Shown here: piece after piece, positions 25,596 to 37,147 of the stretch
How positions within the stretch are numbered: position 1 is the first letter of the stretch
Layout of the letters: each line of letters starts with the position of its first letter
Origin: Cyclaneusma minus
Taxonomy: Eukaryota > Ascomycota > Leotiomycetes > Marthamycetales > Marthamycetaceae
Assembly: GCA_037179335.1 (NCBI GenBank)
Contig: JAKZHN010000053.1
Location: 1 to 64,000, forward strand
DNA length: 64,000 nt
Reading direction: 5' to 3'
Made by a program: the position numbers and the translations under genes
Notes under the pieces: model-generated
Told to the model about the DNA's origin: nothing
Databases searched by the model: none
The model's input: the letters and a program-made list of their open reading frames with translations, nothing else

Positions 25596-27415
25596 ATGTC
25601 GGACATCCAGAAGCCTGCTGAGCCCGTCGTGGCCGCTCCTACCACCAGCGAGCCTCTCGTGGCCGCTGACCCAGCTACTGAGCTGCCCAAGACCGAGGAG
25701 CCCAAGAACGAGACCCTTTCCGTCGAGCAAGCCGCCGCTCAGCCCGAGACTGCTGCTACCACCACCGAGGTCGCTGCTGAGACGAAGCCCATCGAGGAGG
25801 GCGTCCTTGGCTACAAGGCTCCTGGTCTGATCAAGTAAGTTCCAATCTACCTTTGCGCGTACCTGCGCGTATCTGCCTGCGCGCACTGCGCCATGGAGAT
25901 CCTACTGACACGGATTCTGCAGGAGCCTTCGTTTCTCCAAGAAGTTCTTCTGGTTCGGCTCTGAGGCTGTCGAGACCAAGAACCTGTCCAGCTACCTCCG
26001 TGGTGAGAAGCCCGAGCTCGCCAATCACAACGCCGCCTGGTCCTCGCAGACCGGCAAGGGTCTCTTGTACTTCAGCAAGGCCTTTTCCGAGAAGGCCAGC
26101 CCGGCTGGTATCATCAACTTGGTAAGTCGCGCACAACGGCAGCCACACATCTGCCTTCTCTGGATCACACATATCATTGAACATTACTGACTCTAGACTT
26201 CTTTAGGCCGACATCTCCGACGTCTCCGAGGATGGCACTACCGACTTTGTCTTCCACCACCACGGACAGAAGCATACCTTCCAGGCCAGCACTGTGGCTG
26301 AGCGTGACAGCTGGGTCGCTGCCATCAAGGCCAAGTCCGCTGAGGCTACCGAATCGAAGGAGTCCATCACCGGCAGCGAGGGCTACAAGACCAGCCACAG
26401 CGCTTTGAGCAAGCCTGCCGCTGCGGCTGCTAAGCCCAAGGAGGCTGAGAAGGAGGCCAAGGAAGCCGACAAGGAGGCTGAGAAGGAGGTCAAGGAAGCT
26501 GACAAGGCCGAGAAGAAGGAGGAACAGGCCGAGGCCAAGATCGAGGAGGCCGAGGAGAAGAAAGAGATTGCTGAGAACAAGGTCAAGGATCGCAAGTCTC
26601 GATCTCAATCCCGCAAGCGTGCTTCCATCTTTGCTGGCCTTTTGAACAAGAAGGATGAGCATGAGGTTAAGAAGGAAGACAAGGTCATTGAGAAGGAAGA
26701 GAAGAAGGCTGAGGAGGCTGCCCTTGCTGCTGCCGAGGCTACCGAGGCCCCAGTTGAGACTGCGGTTCCCACTGAAGCCGTTGTCGAGGAGACTGCTCCT
26801 GTGGCAGCCCCCGCCCCCGAGAGACCCACTGCTACTAAGCGTACCTCCGTCTTTGGTAGCTTCTTCGCAAAGAAGAAGTTGGAGACCGAGGCTGCTGCCC
26901 CGCAGGTCCCTCCCAAGGACACCGTCAGTGAGCCCATCACCAGCGAGAACGCCCCAGTCCTCCCCGAGCCCGAGAGCAGTGAGCCTCTGGCTGCTAGCGT
27001 CGCCTCGCCCGCCACGGCCCCGGTCGAGAACACTACCGTCGTCACTGCCGGTGAACCAGTCAACGGAGCCACTGAGAGCAAGGAGCTTTCCAAGACCGAG
27101 AAGCGCAAGTCGACGTTGCCCTTCTTTGGCCAGAAGAAGGAGAAGATTGGTACCTCTGACAGCGAGGCTGAGAAGCCTTTGAGCCCATTCGCCAAGCTTC
27201 GTCAGACCGTGAAGAAGGCTTCATCCCCCAAGACCGAGAAGAGTCAGAAGGAAGCTTTCGAGACCAAGGAGGAGCAATCCGTCGCCGAGCTGCCCAAGAC
27301 TGAGGAACAGGCCGCCGCTGAGCTTCCCAAGACCGAGGAACAAGCTGTGGCCGAGCCCGCCGCTGAGTCTGCCCCCGTCGTCCAGACCAATCCTCAAGTC
27401 TCCGCCACTGCTTAA
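25596..27415 (+). CDS. PH-domain protein (Meu6-like), Ala/Lys/Glu-rich
   Basis: Three exons: 25596-25834, 25923-26121, 26207-27415 (548 aa). Junctions fit GTAAGT donors and GCAG/TTTAG acceptors. The N-terminal ~75 residues are Pro/Ala/Thr/Glu-rich. About 76-195 forms a pleckstrin-homology fold (FSKKFFWFGSEAVETKNL, then GLLYFSKAF, ADISDVSEDGTTDFVFHHHG, and a closing helix with W181, ERDSWVAAIKAK), as in fungal proteins related to fission-yeast Meu6. About 215-275 is an Ala/Glu/Lys helix of AEKEAKEADKE-type repeats. The rest is disordered and repeats KRxS-containing basic motifs three times (about 283, 357, 445) and LPKTEEQ near the end. A role in lipid or cortex binding is inferred from the PH fold alone. 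Strong codon bias toward C-ending codons suggests high expression. Confidence 0.9.
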
Positions 27416-28171
27416 ACGCACTAGATGGACATCTGCTAGGTCAGCAGGTTGGACTGGGTTGCCTTCCACGGCGTTGCATCATCTCTTTACAATACCCCTA
27501 CGCAGCCAAGCTTGGTACCACTCTCGTTTTGCATGTCTCTCAGTCCTGCTTTTAGTCGCATCTTGGTTTGCGTGTTGATACCCCTATACCCAGACTGTCT
27601 TTCTGCAATCTGCCACTAGAGGGCACACTCGAGTACCTAATAATTAATAAAAGTCTCCTTGCTCTTGAAACATGACCCGTGTGATCATGTGAATCCTGTG
27701 ATGCGAATTTTGTGGTGTTGTATATGGTGTTTTAAACTTCTTGCAATCTTAGCACTCCCTTGTGCAAATGTCAAAGGCTGCGACGGTGCACCAGGTGTGC
27801 TAATTTACTCATGGCAGCTTATACATGCAATAGTACAACTAGATTATAGAGGATCATCGTAGCAATAGAAGCGATACAGGGAATCAGAATTGTGCGAGTG
27901 AAGTAGAAGCAATGCAGTAATCATACTCGAACACACTTGTCTTGGCGCGTGGCAGGAGTTGGTTCAAGTTGATAACGGCTATCGTAACCGAGCCCGCTAG
28001 AGAGTGAAGTGTGAAGGAGGCCCAGCGCGTTGAACTGACGGCATGGTCATGTTCTTGTGTATTCCGTCATCTTCAAGTTATCGATGAAGACAAAGAGCAA
28101 GCATTTGTTGTTGTCACCGATGCTCTCCGTCCCGCCGCGCGGCATTTGAACAATTCCCCACCTGTGCCATT
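27416..28171. other. Intergenic region between PH-domain and ADA3 genes
   Basis: Holds the PH-gene 3' end (AATAATTAATAAAAG at about 27638-27652 is a plausible polyadenylation region) and the ADA3 promoter. No gene seen. Confidence 0.6.
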
Positions 28172-30290
28172 ATGCCTCCTCTGCCCAGCCAGAAAGGCAC
28201 TGCAGGCAAGAAAGCTGGCAGCAAAGACAACCGCCCGTCGCGCAGCAGTCGCAACACTACCCCGAGCTCTGCGGCCGGACTATCAAATGCGCAGTCGACC
28301 ATGGAGGGGAACACCGCTTTCCTCGATCTTCCGCTGAAGCACATCACGCCCATCGCCTACGAGGACGTGCTCGATCAGAGCAGTCCGTCGTCATTCCCCG
28401 ATTCCAAGAACCTCAAGACTCTGGCCCAGCGCATGAAGATTTTCTTGGAACAGGTTGATGAGCGGGGACAGACGTGCGAAAAGGGCTATCGGACCATTGC
28501 AGACATGCTCAAAGATGCGAAGAGGCAGGCCGCGGAAAAGATAGAACAGGAGCGGCTGGAGTCCCTCAGAAAGGCCGCCGTAGACGACGAGCATCGGAGT
28601 AAGCAGTCGGGCAAGCTCAAGAAGAGGAAGGATACTAGCAAGGCGAGGGAGGAGCGGCCCTTGACCCACGGTGCACATGGACTGGCACCTCAAGATGGTT
28701 CTACTGCCGGTACGATCATATCTACTTTACTGTTCATACGAGTACTTTCATTACGAGTGCTTTCTATTCCCTAGCATCATGGCGAAGCAATCACGGCTGA
28801 CCACGGCAGGTCGACCCACAGATTCAACTTCCACAGTGCCCAAGAAAGGACAGCGTAGAGAATCTCGAGAGTCTGCAAGCTCCTCACTTTCGCCCGTCGA
28901 TGCAACCACCCCGGCAGGCACGAATGCAATGGATGTCGATGCTGGAGCACCAGCACAGGACGGCGAGGAGAGCAGCTCTGACGAGCACCAACCTCCTCCT
29001 GCACCAACCATCCCCAATCCGATGACATTTGGAGAGGATCCTTCTACCTTTCCCGACCCTACAATCTACGAAATCCTTGAGGTGAAGCCCGGTATGACCG
29101 ACGAGGAAATAAAGAAGATCTATTCAGTGGCGGATTATCCTCGCAATGACTTGCACGACCTGATTGCTGGGACGCCCCCGGACAAGGACTTCAGCAATGC
29201 GAAGCCCTCGAATCAGGTCCAAGCAAATACCTATGCTACGTTCCTCGAACCGTACTTCCGTCCCTACAATGATGAAGACGAGGCGTTTTTGAGGGAGAGA
29301 GGCGATCGAGTAGGTCCATATGTGATGCCTCCTCGAGGCAAGAGGCACTACTCGGAAATCTGGGCCGAAGAAGATGATGCAATGGCTATTGATTCACCAC
29401 AGCGAGGCCGGGAAAAGCTGCCTGCAAACCAAGGTCGAGGCAGCGTCGAACAGCTCGACGACGCTACTGCAGAGACCGAACAGATCTCTGCTTCGCCCAT
29501 GATCAGCCGTCTCCTAGCGACACTGCGCCCAGAACATCGTGTGCCACAATCCGATGCCAACGGACACATCAACGGTGAATCCAACGGGAGCGGAGACTCG
29601 ACCATGGACCTTGGAGAGGCGAGCAGCCAGATCGCAGATGAAAATCGTCCGGCTCCAATCCCACCAGCGACTTACATGCTTGAATCTGCAACTGAATCGT
29701 GGAAAAAGGCGCAGCCTTCCAAACTCGACCACGCTCAGATGGACGAGCGCCTCAAGCAAGAGCTTCGTCACATCGGTTTCCTCGACGAAGATGAGCAACC
29801 CGACTTCGACGCCCACAACGACGATGACGTTGCCGCTCGTATCCGCCACCTGCAGACCGAACTCAGGGCCACGGCAGCCAGAAATGGAGCGCGGAAGTCA
29901 CGTATCCAGGAGCTCGTTTCGGAGCGTCTGGCTTACCAAGAGTTCAATACCATTCAGGAGGATCTCGACTCGCAGGTGCAAATGGCTTTTGTCAAGCGTT
30001 CGCGCATGGGCAAGAGCAAGAAGACGAAGCGTCCGGGCGGAGCTGGTGGTGGGAGCCACTTTGTCGGTAATGGCGGCATGGCTCGACCCGCGGTCGGCGA
30101 CAATACCAAGAAGCTCATGGCAAATCGCAGCACCTGGAAGACCTGGATTACACCCGTATTTGATGGCGATTTCAAGGTGCCGAGAAGCAGTGATCCGAAC
30201 AGCAGCATCTTCACGCCGGAGGCTATGAAGAAGCACTACGAGCTCGAGAGACAGCGCGCTGCTGAGGCTGAAGAGGAAGATGAGGAGTAA
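28172..30290 (+). CDS. NGG1: SAGA/ADA histone acetyltransferase subunit Ada3 (Ngg1)
   Basis: Two exons, 28172-28709 and 28810-30290, giving 672 aa. The intron donor is GTACGA, a CTGAC branch lies near 28797 and the acceptor is GGCAG. This junction joins ...DGSTAG to RPTDSTSTVPKKGQ in frame; the nearer CTAG at 28774 would break the frame. Ada3 is a core of the ADA module of SAGA, linking Gcn5 and Ada2 to drive acetylation of nucleosomal histone H3 in the nucleus. Family marks: EERPLTHGAHG after a charged helix; a conserved central block at about 253-360 (FGEDPSTFPDPTIYEI, IYSVADYPRNDLHDLIAG, then PYFRPYNDEDEAFLRERGD and RGKRHYSEIWAEEDDAM); and the C-terminal Ada3 domain at about 465-610 (LDHAQMDERLKQELRHIGFL, MAFVKRSRMGKSKKTKR). 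Length is normal for the Pezizomycotina family. Confidence 0.93.
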
Positions 30291-31406
30291 CTCGAATTCG
30301 TCGATAAATGGTGGATTTACTCTTACTCCTTCAAGACTTCGAATTTGGTTATCGAGACCACCATTGCGAAGTCATCATGAACGCCTCCCCAAGGCCAACG
30401 CGATCTCCTACATCTGGCAGAAGACAAGCGAGACTAGCCCTCGTTGCTATACGCGATGCGTTTGTCTTCAGCGGCCGCCTAAATTCCCCCAACATGCTCG
30501 AGATGATTTCAGCTGGATGGCCTGCTGGCGAAATTCCTGCAAGTCACCGAGTCTTTCTATTGGACAAAATCCACTCACCCACCTCGCGGACGTCCCCCAC
30601 TGTTTACCGTCCATGAACCATTCTACTGGCTTCTCCTTCTGCGAAAGATGCCGGAGCAAGGATGACTCGATTATCCGTCATTTCTGAAAGGCGCGGAGTT
30701 ATGGGTGGTACGGTATACCCTTCAGTTCGGTGCTTCGCATGTGATGGGCTGTATGAAATCTCTCAGTGGCGTTCTGGGGCTCTCACTTCCTGGCGTCTAC
30801 CTTGCTCTAGTGTGGCGTACTGAACATATCGTCGTTTCTCGTTTTGTAAAGGTACAAATGGATCTTTTCAAGTAAATGTGTTTTCGGCATCCTGGCTTCA
30901 CTTGGCGAGCGCCATGCTCCGCTGACCAGCCAGGGGGTCAACGCAACTCGGTTGCTCTAATCGTGTGACTAAACTCGGGTTTAGGAGTTAGGACAAATGT
31001 GTGGGCTGACAAGATGGTATTTACCATTGCTTTTGTGCTAACTAAAGACACAAACAAGCATGCGAGACGTAGGTATATAAATGCCGAAAGAATTTAGTTC
31101 CTTCCCCCCATATGATCCCGTCGTTCGACGTGGCAATCCTATGTAACTCCTTTATAACTTTTTCCCGGCCCATTCGACCATCCAAGGCACCTCCGCGATA
31201 TATCCCTTGCGCAAACCCATTGTAGGCATCTAGCCAGCCTTCGGATTGCCAGTCGGCCATACCCAAGGCAGAAAGACAGAAGGCGCCCATTCACGCCGAG
31301 CCTCATTGTCTCATCCAGTGCGCCTTGCTAATGCAGCGCCAAATCATTTCGATTAGGTAGCAAAACACAGTTATGGAACACAAGCGAGGGCAACTCCCAT
31401 GTGGTC
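30291..31406. other. Intergenic region between convergent ADA3 and RING genes
   Basis: Both flanking genes end here, so it holds two 3' regions. A 102-codon plus frame (30308-30616) starts 18 bp after the ADA3 stop; it overlaps other frames and shows no family signal, so I treat it as 3' UTR. Nothing else is recognised. Confidence 0.55.
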
Positions 31407-33225
31407 TTATTTGAACCCAGGGAAGATGATACCGAAAGTTTTTCGCCCTGCAAATGCATTAGAATAAGCGAACAGATATAATTACCAGAGGAAACTAGGC
31501 TTACATCGAGAGGGACGCCGCCAGTCTTCGTTCCCGACAGGCGGACTGCTTTCCAGCAGCTCATGTACTCGCTGCTGGGCAACTACCTCTCTCGGCTGGC
31601 TTGACGACGTTGGGGGCCTGCCATCCCCTGTAGTCGCAGTATGTTGGATGGTCTCACTACCTCCTATAGTCCCACTTAGCTGTCGAGTTTGCATTTGAAC
31701 ATTGCCACTTGTCTCGGTTCGTCTTCTATAGGGCACGTCAGGCGAACTGCTGAACATAGCCCTGCCGAAGTCCAGCACATGGTTCACAGAACGACGCCGC
31801 CAATTAGGCCGGTCCACCGTCGTCCCATCTTCGTTGATGGTGATTCTCGACCGTAGTCGACGGAGCGCCCGTTCCCGCCGCACCATGTTATTGGTAATGT
31901 CCACGGGACAGGCCCCAGTCGGCATGGCGCTCTTCTTGCACATCGGGCACAGGGAGCTGTTGTTTGCGAGGAAGGTGTCAATACATTCTGGGTGGTATAT
32001 GTGATGGCATGGAAGCTCGCGAATTGTGGTCAACCCTGATTCGTACTCTTCCAGACAAATGGGGCAAGTAGGCTGGGCTTCGGCTCGATACTTCGGGCCA
32101 GCATGTGTCAAGTTTGACAGACCTGGTACCGCCACCTCCTTTGAAGCCTCTGTTAGAGTCAGGGAGTCTTGCTCAGCGGAGGCAGTATTTGGCTGTGAGG
32201 GTCTGAATGTATCAACGGCCTCTCCCGGTCCAGCAGGCGTCGGCTCGTCGCAATGATAGCAAAACAGGGGCATTTTATCTATGGCTTCTTGGGGAACTGT
32301 CAGGCGTCTGATGCCTAGAGCCTCGAGATCAACATCACCGCTGACCACGCGTCGACGCAGTGCTGCTCTCCGTCTCCGCTGTATGATATGCATAGAGAGC
32401 GACGTGATGCCAAGCAGCAGAGCAAGTGCACCAATGACGATAAGCATGAACTGCCACAAATTCGGCAGTGTCGAGGTCCCCGAGGTCGCAATTTGCGTAT
32501 ATACCCTGATATAGGCCCTTGCATCGACGTTCAATTCAGCTAAATCGTGGCCATAAGGTACTTCGGTCAAGTTTCCAGAGTATTGGCTCAGCTGGGTCAT
32601 CATGGCATTTCCAAAAACCCCAGAGACGGCATATACGGGGAAATGGTTATCGAGCTTCCACCGGCCTCCATCGTACATGTCCCACACTGCTGAACTGATG
32701 GAAGGGGGCTGCGAAGTGCTGCTATTTGGCCGGTAGAACAGGAAAGCTCGAGCGCCGTCGGAGCGAGCAGCGGCAAGCCAGGCATGTGAGCACTCGGCGC
32801 TGATCCATGGTGCCAAAGCCAGGAGGTTGAATCCTCTGGATGGAAGATTGGATTGGCGAGTCGCGTTGGATGGTACATAAGGGGCAGAATTATTCACGCA
32901 GGCATCGTTCGCTGCGAGGTCTGGGACGTAGAGGAGGCCCTCGATCACGCTGTTCTGCGGCGCGCTGTTGGTCGAGAGAGTCCGAAGGCCGGTCGTGACA
33001 TCTTGGAAGTATGAAATATTATGCTGTGAACGTCTTAGCTGGAGCACAGGGGCGGTGGCACACCAGATTCGAACTCACCGGAACATATTCAGCTGCAGCG
33101 CTGGAATCCGACCACTCGGGATTTGGAATGATGATTCTAGGAGCAATCAGTCGACGGAGCCTGGGAACGACAAGTTGGCTTCAGTCGGGCGGTCACGTAC
33201 ACATTATTCTGGATCTCGTTCGCAG
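31407..33225 (-). CDS. PA-domain transmembrane RING-H2 ubiquitin ligase, N-terminus unresolved
   Basis: Minus-strand exons 33201-33225, 33079-33136, 31505-33023 and 31407-31447; all junctions keep frame. The lumenal part (read as IIPNPEWSDSSAAAEYVP to about 32460) looks like a protease-associated domain with Asn-glycosylation sites. One membrane segment lies at 32382-32453 (FMLIVIGALALLLGITSL) followed by RRRRAALRRR. The RING-H2 finger is at 31938-32066: CPIC, then C-x-H-x2-H-x2-C and CPMC, all eight zinc ligands present. The last exon adds WRKTFGIIFPGFK and the stop. Such proteins ubiquitinate membrane cargo in the endomembrane system. The start is unclear: the open frame into 33226 meets a stop, and the only in-frame fit I found upstream is a 4-nt exon ATGG at 33389-33392 across a 163-nt intron, which would give no signal peptide. 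A missed signal-peptide exon is at least as likely. Confidence 0.85.
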
Positions 33226-33482
33226 CTGGAGTCACAATTCAGCATACATATATGCGGATGCGGGCCGAGACTTGGGGCACAGTCTGACTCTGGTCCGGTG
33301 CCTGGCAGTTGCTTGGTTGCTCAGCCAAGCCCGTCCGACTGGCTTGGCAGATGGAGCCCTGGATTGACTTGAAGGGAACTTCACTCACCCATGGTGCCTT
33401 CCGTCAACCTGCACTGCGCCAGGCAATGGGTCGCGCGCAACGAGCTGAACGGCCGGAGAAAGCTGTGCACTCATGTGTACAG

Positions 33483-33534
33483 CGGCACGTCACCGGCACG
33501 TCACCGGCACGTCACTGGCACGGCACTGGCACGA
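33483..33534. repeat. Short tandem repeat CGGCACGTCAC
   Basis: Four to five imperfect copies of CGGCACGTCAC / CGGCACTGG in a row between the RING and urease genes. Confidence 0.85.
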
Positions 33535-34232
33535 ACGCTTTCGCGACTGGCGACGACGAGGTTGGCGCGGGTGTTATTTGTAGGGAACACCGGGGTGTCG
33601 ATGCGCCAAGAGCAAGGCGATGGCTCGGGACACGGAAAAGGTCTTGACGAAAGCTTGTACGCTTGTCCAGTTGTCCAGCAGAGGAGTCTTTGCCGTCTCA
33701 CGACAGTAACACGCCCGTGTTTCGCGAGCCGACGGGTCAGAGACGTCAATGCTGTGCGGCTCAGGCTGCAGACAGGGACTGGCACAGCTTTATGTGTGGC
33801 GGCATGGAGCAGCAACACACAGCAGTCCTTCTCATGTGGGCCGTGATCCCAATGACTCGGTTTGCAAGACGCGCGCAAGGAACGAGAAGATGCCGGCTTC
33901 TGTTGTTTGACCTGCTGCCTCGTCTCTGCACTTTGGAGTCACCCCATTCTGAAACTGCACTTACCCCCTTTTCCTTCTCGATATACACCTACAGGCCAGG
34001 AACCAGATCGAAACCCGACTTCTCCTATATTTCATTGTACAAGAACTCAGCTTTCACTAGCTAAGCTATAGCAGTTTCGTTTCTCAGACCATCTTCTTAT
34101 GCCTTTACTTCGCGCCAGCATATCGGGGATCGTGTACTATATCTACATGTATTGTCAGCGGACTGCTTAATGGCTTGATGGTGTCCGGGCTCATCCGGAA
34201 TCCGGATTTTACAGGTACACCCCCACAGCTGT

Positions 34233-34245
34233 GATAAGCCTTATC
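34233..34245. promoter_or_regulatory. Palindromic GATA pair upstream of urease
   Basis: GATAAG-C-CTTATC, two GATA-factor sites in inverted order, lies 117-129 bp upstream of the urease ATG. In ascomycetes AreA/NIT2 GATA factors bind GATA cores, often in pairs, to switch on nitrogen-scavenging genes. The site is seen directly; control by AreA is inference. Confidence 0.6.
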
Positions 34246-34361
34246 GTATGCGGGGAAGTGGAGACAACAGCTTCGAGCTCAATCTTTCGTCTCACCCCAC
34301 AACAGCTTCATTGACTTCAATGCTATGTAGCCTAGCTTCACAGTAGCTGCCCCCCCTCAAC

Positions 34362-37147
34362 ATGCATCTTATTCCCAAAGAAGTGCGTATCTGTCCCCTC
34401 CCGATGCCTTGGTTCCATTACTTACAAGCAACGTAGATCGATAAGCTGGTCATCTCCCAATTGGGGCTACTTGCACAGCGGAGACTAGCCCGAGGCGTGA
34501 GGCTGAATCATTCCGAGGCCGTTGTATGTACCTGAGAGCTCGAGATGGTGTTGTAATAGCTGACATGGACTCCCCAGGCTCTCATTTCCAACAACCTCCA
34601 AGAGGTGCGGTGTGCTTGTTGCTATTAATCTGCTCTGGAGCTGAAGGAACCTGACGACTGACCGTGCCTCAGCTCATCCGCGATGGCAACCATACTGTTG
34701 CTGACCTCATGTCAATTGGAGCTACTATGCTCGGCCGCCGCCATGTGCAACCCTCCGTGGTTTCGACGCTCACCGAAATCCAGGTCGAAGGTACTTTTCC
34801 CACCGGAACATACCTAGTAACCGTACACCATCCCATCAGCACCGACGATGGCGATCTCATGAAAGCTTTGTATGGCAGCTTCCTTCCTGTGCCGGACAAG
34901 GAGCTGTTCAAGCTTCCCGAAGAAGCAGAGTACGAGGCTACCAAAATGCCAGGGGCCGTGGTGACGGTCAAAGGCAGAGTTGCTCTAAATGAGGGAAGGA
35001 AGAGACTAAGACTGAAGGTTACGAGTAAAGGAGATCGACCAATCCAGATCGGATCGCATTACCATTTTATCGAAACCAATCCCCAGTTGGAATTTGATCG
35101 CGCAAAGGCGTATGGGTATCGACTCGATATTGCTGCCGGTACCTCCGTCAGGTTTGAGCCAGGAGATACCAAAACAGTGACACTTGTCGAAATCGGAGGA
35201 AACAAGACCATTCGAGGTGGCAACCACTTGGCTACGGGGCCTGTCGATGTCTCGCGAGCCGATGAAATAATCCGCAACTTACAGCAGGCCGGCTTTGCCC
35301 ACACACCTGAACCTACCGCAGATGCATCTCTACTCGAGCCTACAACGCTAGATCGAGATGCATATGCAACCATGTTCGGCCCAACAACCGGTGATACTAT
35401 CCGCTTAGGTAGCACAGATCTCTGGATCAAGGTTGAGAAGGACTTCACGACCTATGGCGACGAATGCAAATTCGGCGGTGGTAAGACTTTGAGAGAAGGC
35501 ATGGGCCAAGCAACTGGTAGATCGGATGAGGTGTCACTGGATCTAGTCATTACGAATGCCGTTGTGCTTGACTGGTCGGGCATATACAAAGCTGATATAG
35601 GAGTCAAGCACGGGTACATCGTTGGCATAGGCAAGGCTGGAAATCCGGATGTCATGGAAGGTGTCGATCCCAATATGGTGGTCGGATCTTGCACAGAAGT
35701 TATTGCTGGCGAGGGTAAAATAGTGACGGCTGGTGGCTTTGACACTCACATACACTTCATCTGTCCTCAGCAAGCCTACGAGGCAATTTCTTCCGGGATT
35801 ACCACGATGCTTGGTGGTGGCACGGGTCCAAGGTATTTTTGAGATTACTATTTTCCATATTCAGGGGCTGACCGATGTTTAGCGCCGGGACGAGCGCAAC
35901 AACGTGTACACCGGGTGCAAACTACATTCGCCAAATGTTGCAGGCATGTGACGGTCTGCCTCTCAACTTCGGGCTCACTGGTAAAGGAAACGACAGTGAT
36001 CCACTAGCTTTGAGGGAACAGATCAAGGCCGGCGCGTGTGGTCTCAAGTTGCATGAGGATTGGGGCAGCACTCCGTCCGCCATCGACTCTTGCTTAACTG
36101 TCTGCGATGAACTTGACGTTCAGTGTCTCATTCATACCGATACCCTCAACGAGTCTGGTTTCGTCGAATCGACTATCGCAGCCTTCAAAGATCGAGCCAT
36201 TCACACTTACCACACCGAAGGTGCTGGTGGGGGACATGCCCCTGACATTATCAGTGTCGTGGAACACGCCAACGTCCTTCCTAGCTCGACTAACCCAACA
36301 CGCCCGTTCACTCGAAACACGTTAGATGAGCATCTTGACATGTTGATGGTCTGTCACCATCTCTCCAAGAATATTCCCGAAGACGTTGCTTTCGCCGAGT
36401 CACGGATTCGCGCCGAGACCATTGCTGCTGAAGATGTGCTTCATGATCTCGGTGCTATCTCCATGATGTCCTCAGACTCCCAAGCCATGGGTCGCTGTGG
36501 CGAGGTGATTCTGAGAACATGGAACACAGCACATAAGAACAAGGTGCAACGTGGCTACTTGAAGGAAGACGAAGGAACCGGGGCAGACAATTTCAGAGCC
36601 AAGAGATACGTGAGCAAGTACACAATTAACCCTGCTATTGCTCAGGGTATGGGCCACGTAATTGGAAGCGTTGAGGTCGGCAAACTGGCAGACTTGTGTG
36701 TCTGGGATCCTGCTTGGTTTGGGACGAAGCCTGTCAATGTGATCAAGAGCGGCATGATCAGCTACGCTCAGATGGTAACTTATATCCCATATTGTTGTGC
36801 TTTCCGCAGTCCTAATGGTTTTCTAGGGTGACCCGAATGCTTCTATTCCCACGATACAACCCATCATTGCTCGCCCGATGTATGCGCCCCTGGTGCCGGA
36901 GACATCGATTCTTTTCGTGTCTAAAGTATCTATTGACTCTGGTACTGTTGCGTCATACGGACTCAAAAAGAAGGTAGAGGCTGTCAAGAATTGCCGTAAG
37001 ATTGGAAAGAAAGACATGAAGTTCAACGACACCATGCCAAAGATGAGGGTAGATCCGGAGAGTTACAGGGTTGAGGCGGATGGGGTGCATTGCACAGCAG
37101 AACCAGCCACTAGCCTGCCGCTTACCCAGACGTACTTCGTGTACTGA
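34362..37147 (+). CDS. URE1: Urease (nickel-dependent, single-chain fungal form)
   Basis: Six exons: 34362-34382, 34437-34523, 34578-34604, 34673-35832, 35883-36774, 36827-37147; 835 aa, the usual fungal and plant length with the bacterial gamma, beta and alpha subunits fused. It hydrolyses urea to ammonia and carbamate in the cytosol. The start is fixed by the conserved opening MHLIPKEIDKLVISQLG; three tiny 5' exons are typical of fungal ureases. Active-site residues are all present: His404 and His406 (DTHIHF), carbamylated Lys487 (LKLHEDW), His516 (HTDTLNE), His542 (HTYHTEGAGGGHAPD), flap Cys589 with His590-591 (MVCHHLS) and Asp630 (SSDSQAMG). Each is offset by three from the jack bean enzyme. 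Nickel insertion needs UreD, UreF and UreG homologues, which are not in this window. A paired GATA site upstream suggests nitrogen control. Confidence 0.97.

Larger units (their letters stand above)
33226..34361. other. Divergent promoter region between RING and urease genes
   Basis: About 1.1 kb separates two genes read away from each other. It holds an ~11 bp GC-rich tandem repeat (CGGCACGTCAC, four to five units, 33483-33534), a TACATGTA at 34144, a double TCCGGA at about 34194-34206, and a paired GATA site at 34233-34245. The unresolved 5' exon of the RING gene should also lie here. Confidence 0.6.

Noticed and set aside
30308..30616. 102-codon frame just after the ADA3 stop
   Set aside because: No recognised family, overlaps other frames and lies where the 3' UTR is expected; kept only as a note.
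33062..33080. T-loop-like TTCGAA on the minus strand suggesting a tRNA
   Set aside because: No matching stem, acceptor or anticodon arm; it is the 5' end of a RING-gene intron.
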